A program made the position numbers and the translations under genes. Positions 49,795 to 62,188 of a stretch of DNA of 64,000 nt are shown in pieces. The stretch covers positions 372,001-436,000 of the forward strand of contig OX621167.1 of the NCBI GenBank assembly GCA_951640195.1, in the 5' to 3' direction. This DNA comes from Porpolomopsis calyptriformis. Its lineage: Eukaryota; Basidiomycota; Agaricomycetes; Agaricales; Hygrophoraceae. Numbering within the stretch: position 1 is the stretch's first letter; the number at the start of each line of letters is the position of its first letter. The notes under the pieces are model-generated. The model ran no database searches, had not been told where the DNA came from, and saw only the letters and a list, made by a program, of their open reading frames with translations.

Positions 49795-52700
49795 CAAGTT
49801 AAGTCGCTGTTTGAATTGAATCTTCATAAGTCTTCACAATTTCCTTGGCATGTCGTAAGACGTTCGATCGTTCTTCCCAAGTGGCTTCTTCAATCGGATA
49901 ACCTTTCCATTTGACCAAATATTTTCATTGGCGTTTAACTCCAGAGTGTTGAAGAATGGATTTGACTTCATATTCTTCTTCATTCTCAATCAAATCTGGT
50001 GGGGGTTGAGATGTATCAGTGATATCTGGGTGGAGTGACTTATCTTCAATATTCGGTCTTAAGAGTGATATGTGGAAGACTGGGTGAAGTTTCCATGTTC
50101 CAGGAATATCGATAAGATATGCAAGATCCAATACTTGTTTCAGGATCTTGAATGGTCCAGTTCTTTGGTTATCGAGTTTCTTAGAAGGTCGAGTTGTCTT
50201 GATATTTTTGGTATCTAACCAATTTGAATCTCCAACTTTGAACGGGGGAGTGAGCTTTCATTTTCGATCGGCATATTTTTTCATCGACTCTGCAGCATGG
50301 GATAGTGATTCGTCAGTGTTCTTCTGGGCATGTGTGAGATGTTCATGGAAGGTGTTTGCTGTGGGAACATTACTTGGGGACTCAATAGTGATTGGTAAAT
50401 GAGGGTGGCAGCCATATTCCAAATAGAAGGATGATTGTGAAGTGGCGGAGTGTAGTCAATTATTGTAGGTGAATTCGGCAGAAGCCAACCATTCAGACCA
50501 ATCGTCTTGCATGAAGTTGGTATAGAACTATAGATAAACTTCAAGTTCTTGATTTGTTCGTTCAGTCTGACCATCAGTTTCGGGGTGGTAAGTAGTGGAT
50601 AGTCCGGAAATGGTTCCTAAAAGTTTATTGAGGGCTTCAGTGAATTTCGATGCAAATTGAACTCCACAATCGGAAATGATCTTCTTTGGCCATCCATGGT
50701 GTTTCCAGATGTGATCATGGAAGAGTCAGGCAGCACCTTCTGATAAAAGATTGGAAGTCGTTGGAATGAAATGAGCACGTTTCATAAAGCGATCAATGAT
50801 GACTATTACAGCATCATATCCAAGCGAGTTAGGTAATTGAATGATGAGATCAACGGTAATCTTGGTCCATGGTTTGACAGCGGGGGGTATAGGTTGTAGC
50901 AGTCCTGTCGGTTTTGAAGGGTAATTCTTGTTCTGTTGACAAGCAGGACAGGATTGTACAAAGTTGACAATATCTTGAGAGACGCCATCCCAAATGAAAT
51001 TTCGGAGCACTAGCTCTTTCGTCTTCTCAATGCCAGGGTGACTAGTGTGGGGACAGGTGTAGGATAGTCGTATTATGTTTGTGCGCAAAGATACTTCCTC
51101 TGGCACCACAATTTGACCTTCAACATTGCAAACTAACCCATCAGCTTGGTCCCAAAACAATGAGGTATCCTTGATTTTCTGTGAGATCTTACTTGGTATT
51201 GGAAGCTTGAAGCATAATTTCGCGAAAAAGTCTGGTTTCGAAAGTTTGACGATTGAATTGATCCATCGATTGTCCGCAATTAAAATCTCATTTTCCACCT
51301 CGCCTTTACCTCCATCAAAATAATCTGGGCATCTGGACAAACCATCGGCTTTGTTCTTTCTCCCTGGGACGTACTCGATTTTGTATTCATATCTTGCCAG
51401 AATTTCCAACTAGCAAGCACGTCTTCTGAATAACACATGAGCGGTACTGAAATATTTGAGAGCGAGACTGTCGGTTCAGATAAGAAGGTTATGTCGTGAA
51501 CCTTCTAAAAGATGACGCCATGTTTTGAGACAGTCTATAATCACTAGAAGCTCGGCATCATGGGTAGGATATTTCTTTTCAGCAGGGGTTAATGATCTAG
51601 AATGAAAGCCTACATGTTTCCAACTTCCTTCCTGGAGCTGAGACAATATCCCTCCTAAGGCAAATCCAGAGGCGTCAGTCTCTAAGCAATATGGTAGGTC
51701 TTAGTCCAGTACTTCAAGGACAGGGGCATTGGTGAGGGAGTGTTTTAGTTTATCAAAGGCATGTTGACATTTGGGGGTCCATTCCCAGATAGTATCTTTG
51801 CAGAGTAATTGGTTGAGCGGTTGGGCAATATCCGAAAAGTTTTCAATATATTTTCTCCAGAAATTTGCACTTCCGAGAAAAGATTGAAGTTGCTTGACAG
51901 TCTGAGGTTCAGGCCATTCGACTATGGCTTTGACTTTCTTAGGATTGGTTCCGATATGACCTTTCGTCAAGGTCATTCCCAGATAAATCACCTCTTCTTT
52001 CTCGAATTGGCATTTGACAGGTTTACAGGAGAGTTTGTGTTTCTTCATGATATCGAGGGTCTTGAACGTCCAATAATGTAGTTCTTTCAAGTCATCTCTG
52101 CAGATGAGAATGTCGTCAATGTAGATAAAAACACAGCCTGATTTTAGCACTTCAGCAAATCGCGTATCAATCATTTGTTGGAACATAGCTGGAGAATTTC
52201 GTAGACCAAAGAACATCACTCTTGGGATGAAGAGTCCTTCAACTGTGAGAAAGGCGGCTTTCCATTCATCACCTTCTCTGATACGAATATTGTTGAATCC
52301 CCATTGGATGTCCACAACTGTGAATAGGGCAGTGGATCAGAGTTTTGGTTGTTGGATGATCTGATGTAAAAGAGGTAAGGGATAGCGGTTGGGGACTGTA
52401 AAGTGATTCAAGTATCGATAGTCTTCGATTGGTCTATATCCAGCGTCTTGTCCTTTCGCGTTGATGTCTTCAGCTTTCTTGCTCAGGAAGAAGGGAGTGG
52501 CCTGGGGTGAAGAACCTTTGAATATTCGTCCAGTGGCCACATTTTCAGCTAAAAACTTCTTCAAATATTCTATCTCTTGAGGGGACATTGGATAAGTTAC
52601 ATCAGTTTGGGGTATGAAGTCGTCTTTGAGATCAATGATGTGATCAAACTCAGAATGAGGTGGAAGACAGTCGAAGGACTCCTTGGCAAAGACACTAGCA

Positions 52701-53335
52701 TAGTCTTTCCAATAGACCTCTGGTACAAACTTTCACATATCTTCTTCTACCATGCTGGCTCGAGATTCGTCCGATTTTGAAATAGTTGCCAGTGAGACCG
52801 ATTCTACCTCAGAGGACTCTGCTTCACTGCTACAATACCAATGAGAAGTCTCTTTGCCTCCGAAAGCCAGTGTTGACTTCTCCCAATTGATACTAGGGTT
52901 TTGAGCTCTGAGCCATGGGTAGCCAAGGATAATATCAAACTTTGATCCAAGGTCGGTCACTTCCAAACGGATCCTTTCAGTGTGTTCACCTGGAGCTTCT
53001 ATCTAGACATCTGTGTCAAAAATGATCAGGCCTCCTTGGTTTTCTGACCCATCAGTATTCTGTATGGGGATTGGGGTTTCCAAATCCTAAAGAGTAAATT
53101 CATAATGAGTTGCAAAGGTCTTGTCTATAAAGTTTCCAGAAGCTCCGCTATCAATAAGACACATGGCAGGAACACGTTGGCCAGTATCTGTACTCTTGAT
53201 CCAAACATCCATCGTAAGTCCTGAATCACCCTTTTTGATAGTGCCAAGAATTTGAAATGAATTGGGGGGAATAATGGTACATCGAGTGGTAAGGTCTGTA
53301 ACATCAAGCGAATCGTCTGAACCTTCTAAAAACCC
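49795..53335 (-). pseudogene. Element 3 pol relic
   Basis: Pieces in order on the minus strand: protease (53335-53087, LIDSGASGNF), the RT N-part (52588-52337), RT (52315-51701, with an intact YIDD), RNase H, integrase zinc and core start (51409-50726, CPACQQNK), integrase 3' part (50574-50281) and chromodomain (50131-49850). Stops are mostly TAG, TAA or TGA at former CpG or CAA/CAG/TGG codons. The gag-pol joint keeps CAG-GGT-TTT-TAG. Confidence 0.88.
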
Positions 53336-54843
53336 TGGGACTTCAAGTCCATCGCCAGCTTCTTCTTTCAATCATCCGACCAATTCCATATATCAAATTT
53401 TGCCATATCTGACTGAGTTTCGCTCGCTGCCAGTGTAGCGGGCGAGTGGACATTCTCCACGTCAGACTTAATGGTAATGACACATATGTTTTGGTCTCAT
53501 CCTCATCCTCATCCTCGGTAACCTCCTCTACCTTGAAAGTATCCTCCTCAACGTGAGGAAGAGGTATCAGGTATATTCTTCGCATCACTGGTGACACAAT
53601 TTGGGCAGGCATTTGCGAAGTAGCCAGATTGGCTGCAGGAGTAACAATTTCCATACGCGATCATACAGGTAGAAGAGGAAGGCTCTTCTCTTTTGATAGT
53701 GGGGGCTGCTGACATTTGACGGGTCATTGTTGCAGCCACATACGATCCTCAGGCAGGAAAGGGATTAGTGTATTGGGGTCAGGATGTAGAGGATTGCTTT
53801 TGTGAAGTGAGAATATCTTTTTGGTGTTGGTAGCGTGTCGTGGTGTCCTTCCACTCTTGAAGTGTGGTCGGGATGGCGGGAAGTTGGTAGGCATATTCAA
53901 TAAACTTGGAGTTGAGTCCAGCTTAGTAAAGGTTAATGAGAGCGGCATCGTTAAAACCAGTATTGACCTGTAAGGCGCTGAAGCGCAGATTATAATCTTC
54001 GATTTTCTTCTTTCCTTGATGGAGACTCTTGATGTCGTTTTGGGCATGAGACTGTCTGTCGATCCCTTCAAATGTCGATCGGAATCGAGTAACGAAGGTG
54101 GCCCAGGTGGCAGTTGGGCCAGTCCAGTTGACAGCTCTCATGTTGTTAGTCTCCTTTTCAGACCAAGTTTGGGCCATCATGCCCTTCATGAAAGAAAGGG
54201 CGAAGGGGATCTTGTGTTCATCGCAGTATGGTTTTCCCATAAAATAAAGTTCGCAGCTGTTAATAAATTTGTTGATGTCCTGCTATCAACCAGTGAATTT
54301 GTCTGGTTTGGCCATCTTTATCTCAATGGTGGGAGCGGCAGGAGGTTGAGGTTGAGGTTGCAGTGGGGGCTGAGGTTGGGCTTGAGTGGCAAGCTGTTGG
54401 TTAAGATTCTGAATCTCTACCGCTTGTTGTGCGTTTGAAGCCTGGAGGTTGGCCATTTCTCTCCGCAAGTCATTCATGACTGCGAGAATCTCGTTGAGGT
54501 TGGGAACAGGGGGATTAGCGCGAGAACCCATTGGATCTGGTGATGGTGATGGTGAAGGAGTGGTTAAAGGTGAAGAAGGTGAAGTTGGTTGAGTCAGTTG
54601 TTGAAATGGGAAAGGTTGATATCTAACAGTAGGGGGAGTGATGGGACATTGTGATTGGGCAGTGGCAAGTAAACGAGCTGTTTCACTTCGAGTTCTTCCT
54701 AGAGCTTGTGAGATACCTGGTGAGGGAGAAGCTTGACTAGCTTCTTCGTTTGGGTCTGGGAAGATTCGAGTTTGTGAATAGAGCGAAGAGGAAAGAGGAT
54801 TCTGCTCAGAATAATCATAGAGGTCTTCGTTGTCATTGTCCAG
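53326..54843 (-). pseudogene. Element 3 gag relic
   Basis: The minus strand reads from a CTG at 54843 (LDNDNEDLYDYSEQNP) through MGSRANPPVPNLNEILAVMN (54531) and the Gag domain (54240-53923, KIPFALSFMKGMMAQTWSEK) to a damaged zinc knuckle CYSCSQSGYFANACPNC (about 53650). A few stops interrupt it. It ends at the shared slippery run at 53326-53335. Confidence 0.88.
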
Positions 54844-54900
54844 TGTGAAAGCAAAGGTGGATCAAGTAAGGGGGAGAGAGCAAGAAGGAAGTCTGATTCT

Positions 54901-55312
54901 TGTTATAAACTGGATGTCGATGAGATGGTTTTACTTCATAGAGCTCTGTCCCAAGACGATAATAATGTCTCAAGTCCTAGTTATTGGGTTACTAACGAGG
55001 AATCAGACTTAAGGTCTGACTATGGCTAACTAGGAGTTTATATATTGACTATGGTACTGCGGATGAGTCAGTATCTACACAAGGAATACATGAGGTATAC
55101 ATGAGGTGTACATGTGATGAGTAAAGATAAGCATAGTGGAAGACTCGGAGCATGTGAAGGGTTGAAACATAATTGTCAGAAATGAAGAGTGTCCTATCTA
55201 GGATAAATGAAAAGATGTAAGACTATGGGGAATCCCTGACAAAGATAAGACAGATCCGACTAATCAATGATGACTAACATAGATGAAGAAATGAAAAATT
55301 ACATCTGTGACA
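54901..55312 (-). repeat. Element 3 5' LTR
   Basis: 412 bp. The self-priming sequence AGAATCAGACTT abuts it (complement at 54889-54900). Confidence 0.93.
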
Positions 55313-55317
55313 AGGAT

Positions 55318-58300
55318 GGAGTGACTTATCTTTGATGTTAGGTCTCAGGAGTGATACATGAAAGACTGGGTGGAGCTTCCAAGTTCTGGGGATATCAATA
55401 AGATATACAAGATCCAATACTTGTTTCAGGATCTTGAATGGTCCAGTCCTTCAGTTATCTAGCTTCTTGGTGGGTTGAGTCATCTTAATGTTCTTGGTAT
55501 CTAACCAAACCAAATCTCCAACTTTGAAGGAGGGAGAGAGTTTCCATTTTCAATCAGCATATTTCTTCATCAATTCTGCAGCATGTGATAGCAATTCACC
55601 AGCATTCTTCTGAGCATGCATGAGACATTCATGGAAGGTGTTTGCTGCAGGGACATTACTCAGGGAATTGATAGTGATTAGTAAATGAGGGTGATGACCA
55701 TATTCTAAATAGAAAGGTGATTGTGAAGTGGTGGAGTGTTGTCGATTATTGTAAGTGAATTCAGCAGAAGCCAACCATTTGGACCAGTCATCCTGCATAA
55801 AGTTGGTATAGAATCATAGGTAGACCTTGAGTTCTTAGTTTGTTTGTTCAGTCTGACTATCAGTTTTGGGATGATAAGCAGTAGAGAGTCTAGAAATAGT
55901 TCCTAGAAGTTTGTTAAGGGCTTCAGTGAACTTCGATGCAAATTGAACTCCATGATCAGAAATGATTTTCTTTGGCCATCCATGGTGTTTCTAGATGTGA
56001 TCACAGAAAAGTCAGGCAGCACCTTCTGATAAAAGATTAGAAGTTGTCAGAATAAAATGGGCATGTTTCATTAATCGATTGATAACTACCATCACAGCAT
56101 CATATCCAAATGAGTCAGGTAATTGAACAATGAGATCAATGATTATCTCAGTCCATGGTTTGGTAGTGGGGGGTATTGGTTGTAGGAGTCCTATCAGCTT
56201 TGAGGGGTAATTCTTGTTTTGTTGACAAGCAGGGCAGGATCATACGTAGTTGATAACTTCTTGAGAGATGCTATCCCAAACAAAGTTTCGGAGCACCAGC
56301 TCCTTTGTCTTCTCAATGCCAGGGTGTCCAGCATGGGGGTAGGTATGGGACAGTTATATTATGTCTGTGCGGAAAGATACTTCCTTTGGTACCACAATTT
56401 GGCCTTCAACATCGCAAACCAACCCATCAGCTTGGTCCCAAAACAATGAGGCATCCTCAATTTTCTGTGAGATTTTGTCCAGTATTGGTAGCTTGAAGCG
56501 TAATCTTGTGAAAAAGTCTGGTTTTGAAAGTTTAACAATTGAATTGATCCAGTGATCTTCTGCGATTAAAACTTCATTTTCCACCTTGCCTTTACCTTCA
56601 TCGAAATAGTCCGGTGATGTGATGTGGAGCCATCTGAGCTCTAGAATTTGCCCCAAGAGATTATGGGAGGCACAATAGAAAGAAGCTATCAAAGAAATCA
56701 TGAAAATTGAAGAAATAGAAGAAATCAGAAAATCGGAGCACTCTCTAGAGTGCTAGAGGCAGTTGCACAGGCTCAAACATGAAGGACTGGATGTGGGACG
56801 ATGGAATCTATCTTCCTTCTCTATGATACAAACATATCTACAAGTAAATATATCTGTGAAAACAAAGATCCCTTTATATGCTATATAGTAAAGGGACGAG
56901 ACTTCTGAATGAAGCCACCAGTGAAAGGGATGATGGAACCAATGAGGATCTACACAATGGACATCTGGCTATCAGATGCATCCTTTGATATGAGCTGCGA
57001 TTGTGAATTGAAGGATTGAAGAATTCAAAGAAATTTGCAGAAATCTGAAGAATTTGGAGATAAATCGCTGGACAGGAAGCTAAATTGTGTAGTTGGGGAC
57101 ATCGTAGCAGTGTAGTAGACGTCTGGGGGATCACGTCGATATATAAAACATATACTCTGGAGCTCAAGGGACCAAGGGGTTGTATCACTGGACATCTGGA
57201 TAATCCATCAGCCTTGTTCTTTCTCCCTGGGATGTACTTGATTTTGTATTCATATCTTGACAGAATTTCTGACCAATGAGCACATCATCTGAACAATACA
57301 CAAGCAATATTGAAATACTTGAGGGCAAGACTGTCAGTACGGATCAGAAGGTTATGTCTTGAACCTTCCAAAAGATCTTGCCAAGTTTTAAAACAGTCCA
57401 TTATAACTAAAAGTTTGGCATTGTGAGTTGGATATTTCTTTTCAGCAGGGGTTAGCGTGAAAGCCTACAGGTTTCTATTGATTTCCATGTAGTTAAGACA
57501 GTATACCCCCTAAGGCAAATCCAGAGGTGTTAGTCTCTAAACAATATGGCAGGTCTTAGTCCAGTACTTCAAGGACAGGGGCATTTGTGAGGGAGTGCTT
57601 TAAATGATCAAAGGTGCATTGTCATTCGGGGGTCCATTCCTATATAGTATCTTTGCAGAGTAACTGGTTGAGTGGTTGGGTAATCTTTGAAAAGTCCTTG
57701 ATATATTTTCTCCAAAAATTTGCGCTTCCGAAAAAGGATTGAAGTTGCTTGATGGTTCGAGGTTCAGGCCATTCGACTATGGCTTTGACCTTCTTGGGAT
57801 TAGTTCCAATATGACCTTTCAACAAGATCATTCCCAGGTAGATCACCTCTTCCTTCTCGAATTGGCATTTGATGGGTTTACAGGAGAGTTTGTGCTTCTT
57901 CATGATATCAAGGGTTTTGAACATCCAGTAATGTAGTTCTTCTAGATCATCTCCGCAGATGAGAATGTCATTAATATAGATAAAAACACAACCTGATCTT
58001 AGCACTTTAGCAAATCACATATTGATCATTCGTTAGAATGTAGCTGGAGAATTCTGTAGACCAAAGAACATCACTCTTGGAATGAAGAGTCCTTTGATTA
58101 TATTGAAAGCGGCTTTCCATTCATTGCCTTCCTTGATTCAAATATTATTGAATCCCCATCGGATGTCCACAACTGTGAACAGTGCAGCAAATTGTAACTT
58201 CAGTTGTTAAATGATTTAATGTAAGAGCAGTAGGGGATAATGGTTGGGAACTGTAAAGTGATTTAAGTAATGGTAGTCTTCAATTAGTCCATATCCAGCA

Positions 58301-59196
58301 TCTTGTCCTTTCACCTTGATTTCTTCAGCTTTCTTTCCTAAGAAGAAGGGAGCAGCTTGAGGTGAAGATCCCTTGAATATTCGTCTAGTAGCTACATTTT
58401 CATCTAAAAACTTCACTAGGAATTCTTTCTCTTGAGGGGACATTGGATAAGTCATATCATTTTGAGGTATGAAGTTATCTGTGAGGTCAATGGCATGATC
58501 AAACTCAGAATGAGGTGGAAGGTAATCAAAGGATTCTTTGGCAAAGATACTAGTATAGTCTTTCTAATAGATCTCTAGTACAAACTTTCACATATCTTCC
58601 TCCACTATACTGGCTCAAGTGTCATCTGATTTTGAAATACTTGTAATTGCCAGCAAGACTGATTCTACCACAGAGGGCTCTGCTTCACCGCTACAATACC
58701 GACGAGAAGTCTCTTTGCCTCTGAGAGCTAGTGTTGACTTCTCCCAATCAATACTAGGGTTTTGAGCTCTAAGCCATGGGTAGCCAAGGATAATATCAAT
58801 CTTAGATCTGAGGTTGGTTACTTCCAAACAGATCCTTTCAATGTGTCCACCTGGAGCTTCTATCCAGACATCTGTGTCAAAAATGATCATGCCTCCTCAG
58901 TTCTCTAACCTATCAGCATTCCATATGGTGATTGGGGTTTCCAAATCCTGAAGAGTAAATTTGTGATGAGTTGCAAAGGTCTCATCCATAAAGTTTCTAG
59001 AAGCTCCACTATCAATAAGACACTTGGCGGGGACACATCAGCCAGTGTCTAAAGCTTTGATCCAAATATCCATTGTAAGTCCTGAATTGCCCTTTTCAAT
59101 AGCACCAAGAATTCGAAATAGATTGCATGGGGTAATAGTACATCAAGTGGTATGGTCCATAATATTAGGCAAATCATCTGAACCTTTTAAAAACCC
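55318..59196 (-). pseudogene. Element 4 pol relic
   Basis: Minus-strand pieces in order: protease (59196-58615), RT N-part (58455-58216), RT (58005-57640), integrase (56701-56354, interrupted at its 5' side by a TIR insertion), integrase 3' part (55798-55550). The RT active site reads YIND, the first catalytic Asp codon having changed GAT to AAT. Stops are frequent. The gag-pol joint at 59187-59196 keeps CAG-GGT-TTT-TAA. Confidence 0.85.
56615..57187. mobile_element. 573-bp MITE-like insertion in Element 4
   Basis: The insertion is absent from the matching place in Element 3 pol. Its ends are imperfect inverted repeats: left CCGGTGATGTGATGTGG, and complement of the right end CCAGTGATACAACCCC; about 17 bp further in, both have TGAGCTC(T/C)AGA. 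A possible 4-bp duplication is CCGG/CTGG (56611-56614, 57188-57191). No transposase is encoded. Confidence 0.65.
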
Positions 59197-60692
59197 TGGG
59201 ACTTCAAGTCCATTGCCAGCCTATTCTTTCAATCATCTGACCAATTGCGTATACCACATTTCACCATATCCAACAGAGTCTCACTCATTGCTAGTGTAGC
59301 AGGCAAGCTGACATTCTCCATGTTGGGCTCAGCAGTAATGACACATACATCTCAGCCTCATCCTCATCCTCATCCTCAGTAACCTCCTCTACCTCAATAG
59401 TATCCTCCTCAATATGAGGGAGAGGTATCGGGTAAATTCTTCACATCACTAGCAACATGGTTTGGGCAGGCATTCACAAAATGCCCTAGTTAGCTGCAGG
59501 AGTGGCAGTTTCCATACAGGATTGTAAGGGCAGAAGAGGAAGACTCTTCTCTCTTGACTGTGGGGGCTGCTGATGTTTGATGGGTTATTGTTGCAGCCAC
59601 AGACGATCCTTGGGCAGGAAAGGGGTTGGAGTATTGGGGTCTGGATGTGGAGGACTATTTCTGTGAGGCAAGAATGTCCTTTTGATGTTGGTAGCATGTC
59701 ATCATGTCTTTCCACTCTTGAAGTGTGGTAGGGACAGCGGGGAGTTGGTAAATAAATTCAATGAACTCACTGTCAAGTCCAGCTTGGTAAAGATCAATGA
59801 GGGTAGCATCATTGAAACTAGTATTGACCTGTAAAGCACCAAAGCACAGGTTATAATCTTCTATCTTCTTTCTTCCCTAGTAGAGATTCTTAATGTCGTT
59901 ACAAGCATGAGACTGTCTGTCGATTCCTTCAAACATGGATCAGAATCAAGCTACAAATGCAGCCCAGGTAGTAGTTGGGCTAGTCCAGTTGATAGCTCTC
60001 ATGTTGTTGGTCTCCTTTTTAGACCAGGTTTGGGCCATAGTTCCTTTTATAAAAGAGAGGGCAAAAGGAATTTTGTGTTCATCGCGGTACAGTTTTCCCA
60101 TGAAATACAATTTGCAGCTGTTAATAAATTTGTCAATGTCCTGCTGTCGACCAGTGAATTTGTCTGGTTTAGCCATCTTTATCTCGATGGTGGGAGCAGC
60201 AGGAGGTTGTGGTTGAGGTTGCGGTAGGGGCTAAGTCTGAGCTTGAGCAGCAAGTTGTTGGTTGAGATTCTGAATCTCTGTCACCTGTTGCATGTTGGAA
60301 GCCTGGAGAGCAGCCACTTCTCTCTGCAAGTCATTCATGACTGTGAGGATCTCATTGAGGTTGGGAACAGGGGGATTAGCATGAGAACCCATTGGCAGTG
60401 GTGATGGTGAAGGTGAAGGTGTTGTTAAGGGTGATGAAGGTCAAGTAGGTTGTTGGAACACGAAGGGTTAATACCTGATAGAAGGGGGAGTGATGGAACA
60501 TTGTGACTAGGTGGTGGCAAGTAAATGAGTTGTTTCACTTCAAGTTCTTCCTAAAGCTTGTGAGGTACCTGGTAGAGGGGCAGCTTGACTAGCTTCCTCG
60601 TTCAGGTCTGGGAAGATTCATGTTTGTAAGTAAAGCAATTGAGAAAGAGGATTTCACTCAGAGGAGTCATAGAAATCTTCTTCATTGTCCAG
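59187..60692 (-). pseudogene. Element 4 gag relic
   Basis: The minus strand reads from the CTG at 60692 (LDNEEDFYDSS) through the Gag domain (60176-59946, KIPFALSFIKGTMAQTWSKK) and a damaged zinc knuckle near 59470-59520, with several stops, ending at the slippery run. Confidence 0.85.
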
Positions 60693-60749
60693 TATTAAAG
60701 CAAGGATGGATCAAGTAGAGGGGAGAGAGCAAGAAGGAAGTCTGATTCT

Positions 60750-61161
60750 TGTTATAAACTGGTTGCTGCTGAGACAGTTTTACTTCTGAGTGCTCTGTCC
60801 AAGATGATGATGATGGTCTCAAGTCCTAGTTATTGGGGTGTCTAATGAGGGATCAGACTTAAGGTCTAAGTACAACTAACTAGGAGTTTATATACTAACT
60901 ATGCTACTGCAGATGAGTCAGTGTTACAATGAGGAGTACATGTGGCAAGTAAAGGATAAGCATGATAGGAATGCGGAGTATGTGAAGGGATGAAACATAA
61001 GTAGTCAGAAATGAAATATATCCTACTTTAGGTAAATGAAAAAGGTAAGGCTATAGGGAATCCCCTAGCGTAATTGTGGGGAATCCCAAGTAAGATAAGA
61101 TGAGTCCAACTAAACTACAATGACAAACATAGAGAAGGAATGAAACATTACATCTGTGACA
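60750..61161 (-). repeat. Element 4 5' LTR
   Basis: 412 bp, from TGTTATAAAC to ATCTGTGACA; preceded by the complement of AGAATCAGACTT and followed by CATAC. Confidence 0.93.
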
Positions 61162-61166
61162 CATAC

Positions 61167-61818
61167 ATTCATTCTTATGCACGCTATGTTTGAGCTGTCT
61201 GAGTAGACACATATCCTATCATTTTCAATTCAGTGTAGAATAGAATCAATGCAAAATGAGGAAGCTAGTTACCTGTGGACTCTCTTGTTGGAGGATTGCA
61301 GCCCATGAATAGGATGAGAGTTCCACTGCGATTGAAAAGTATAACAATCTTTATTGATTTGAGGAAGGAAAAGGCTGTGAAGAAGCTATAAGTGCTTAGG
61401 GCATTGGATGTCAAGGAAGTGGAGTCACTCAAGTTGTGTAAAAAATGCATGCCAGGCCTATGCAAACTGGGTTCCAACTTCAACCCACAGTTACTCAATC
61501 CTCGTGTTCCAAGTTGATCTAACAGATCCAAGTTTTGAATTACATCTTCAAGGATTGAAGCACTTACATCCCCCAAATGAAAGATGCCCATTTGGGCCCA
61601 TTTTGCATGATCATATAGACTGCAACACCCATGTTTTCTCCTCCACGATCACCTCAAAGTCAGGAAGGAAAGCTGAAGTTATCTGTTGCATGCAAAAAGA
61701 GATCAAGGATAGTGCTGGCTTTATTATTGGTACTTGCGCAAAGGGCAGTGATCTGTAAAGTATATGTAATTATTATATACAAGTCAAGGTGAGAGTGAAC
61801 ATACCATTCAACAGTATC
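61167..61818 (-). pseudogene. integrase-domain gene fossil, middle part
   Basis: The minus strand next to the solo LTR at 61819 reads ITALCASTNNKASTILDLFL then GDRGGENMGVAVYMIMQNGP, the second catalytic Asp region of an integrase-type DDE core. The following part is frameshifted. It ends near the Element 4 junction with CLLRQLKHSVHKNEC, whose reading continues into GLSPETTATYYG at 38142 once Element 4 and the solo LTR are left out. Plus-strand ORFs here are shadows. Confidence 0.65.
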
Positions 61819-62188
61819 TGTTATGTCAGCAGTTGAGGTCTCAGGTCACTTAACAAGGGACAACAAAGAGGCTAGCATATAAACTAGCAGTAATAATGTT
61901 GAAGATTGAAACTGGGGTATATACAAGTGTTCTGTACTCTACTTATACTCTAGCCAAGTCTAGACTGTGATTGTGATTACTACAGTGACAATCCATGGAA
62001 TGGCTGACTAATGCACAGTATTAAGCAGCTACTATGGAGCTGCTGTGCAGCACATCTTCATCAACCAATAGCATTATCACTTCTAATCTAGGAGGATATT
62101 AATAGAAAAATTAGATAGGGAAAGATAAGATAAACAAGAATGGAGATAAGGAAAGTGAGTAAGATGACAAAATGAAGTGGCTATAACA
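61819..62188 (-). mobile_element. solo LTR, antisense, TSD GTATC
   Basis: A 370-bp segment begins TGTTATGTCAGC and ends GGCTATAACA, flanked by a perfect GTATC (61814-61818 and 62189-62193). It belongs to the same family as the solo LTR at 38148 but is more decayed. It interrupts the integrase fossil. Confidence 0.88.

Larger units (their letters stand above)
48480..55312 (-). mobile_element. Element 3: decayed antisense chromovirus, TSD AGGAT
   Basis: Full-length, 6833 bp. LTRs at 48480-48891 (its 3' LTR) and 54901-55312 (its 5' LTR) are both 412 bp, TG...CA, flanked by AGGAT (48475-48479 and 55313-55317). They differ at roughly twenty positions, all transitions by my reading. Gag, pol and ORF3 are present in order but broken by stops. 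It lies inside the pol 3' region of Element 4. Confidence 0.94.
38634..61161 (-). mobile_element. Element 4: decayed antisense chromovirus holding all nested insertions
   Basis: The outer element has LTRs at 38634-39045 (its 3' LTR) and 60750-61161 (its 5' LTR), both 412 bp and closer to each other than to the LTRs of Element 3. The target duplication CATAC is perfect (38629-38633 and 61162-61166). Its own DNA is in pieces: 38634-39809, 48115-48479, 55313-56614 and 57188-61161. Removing the nested DNA leaves about 6.8 kb, the length expected for the family. Confidence 0.92.
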
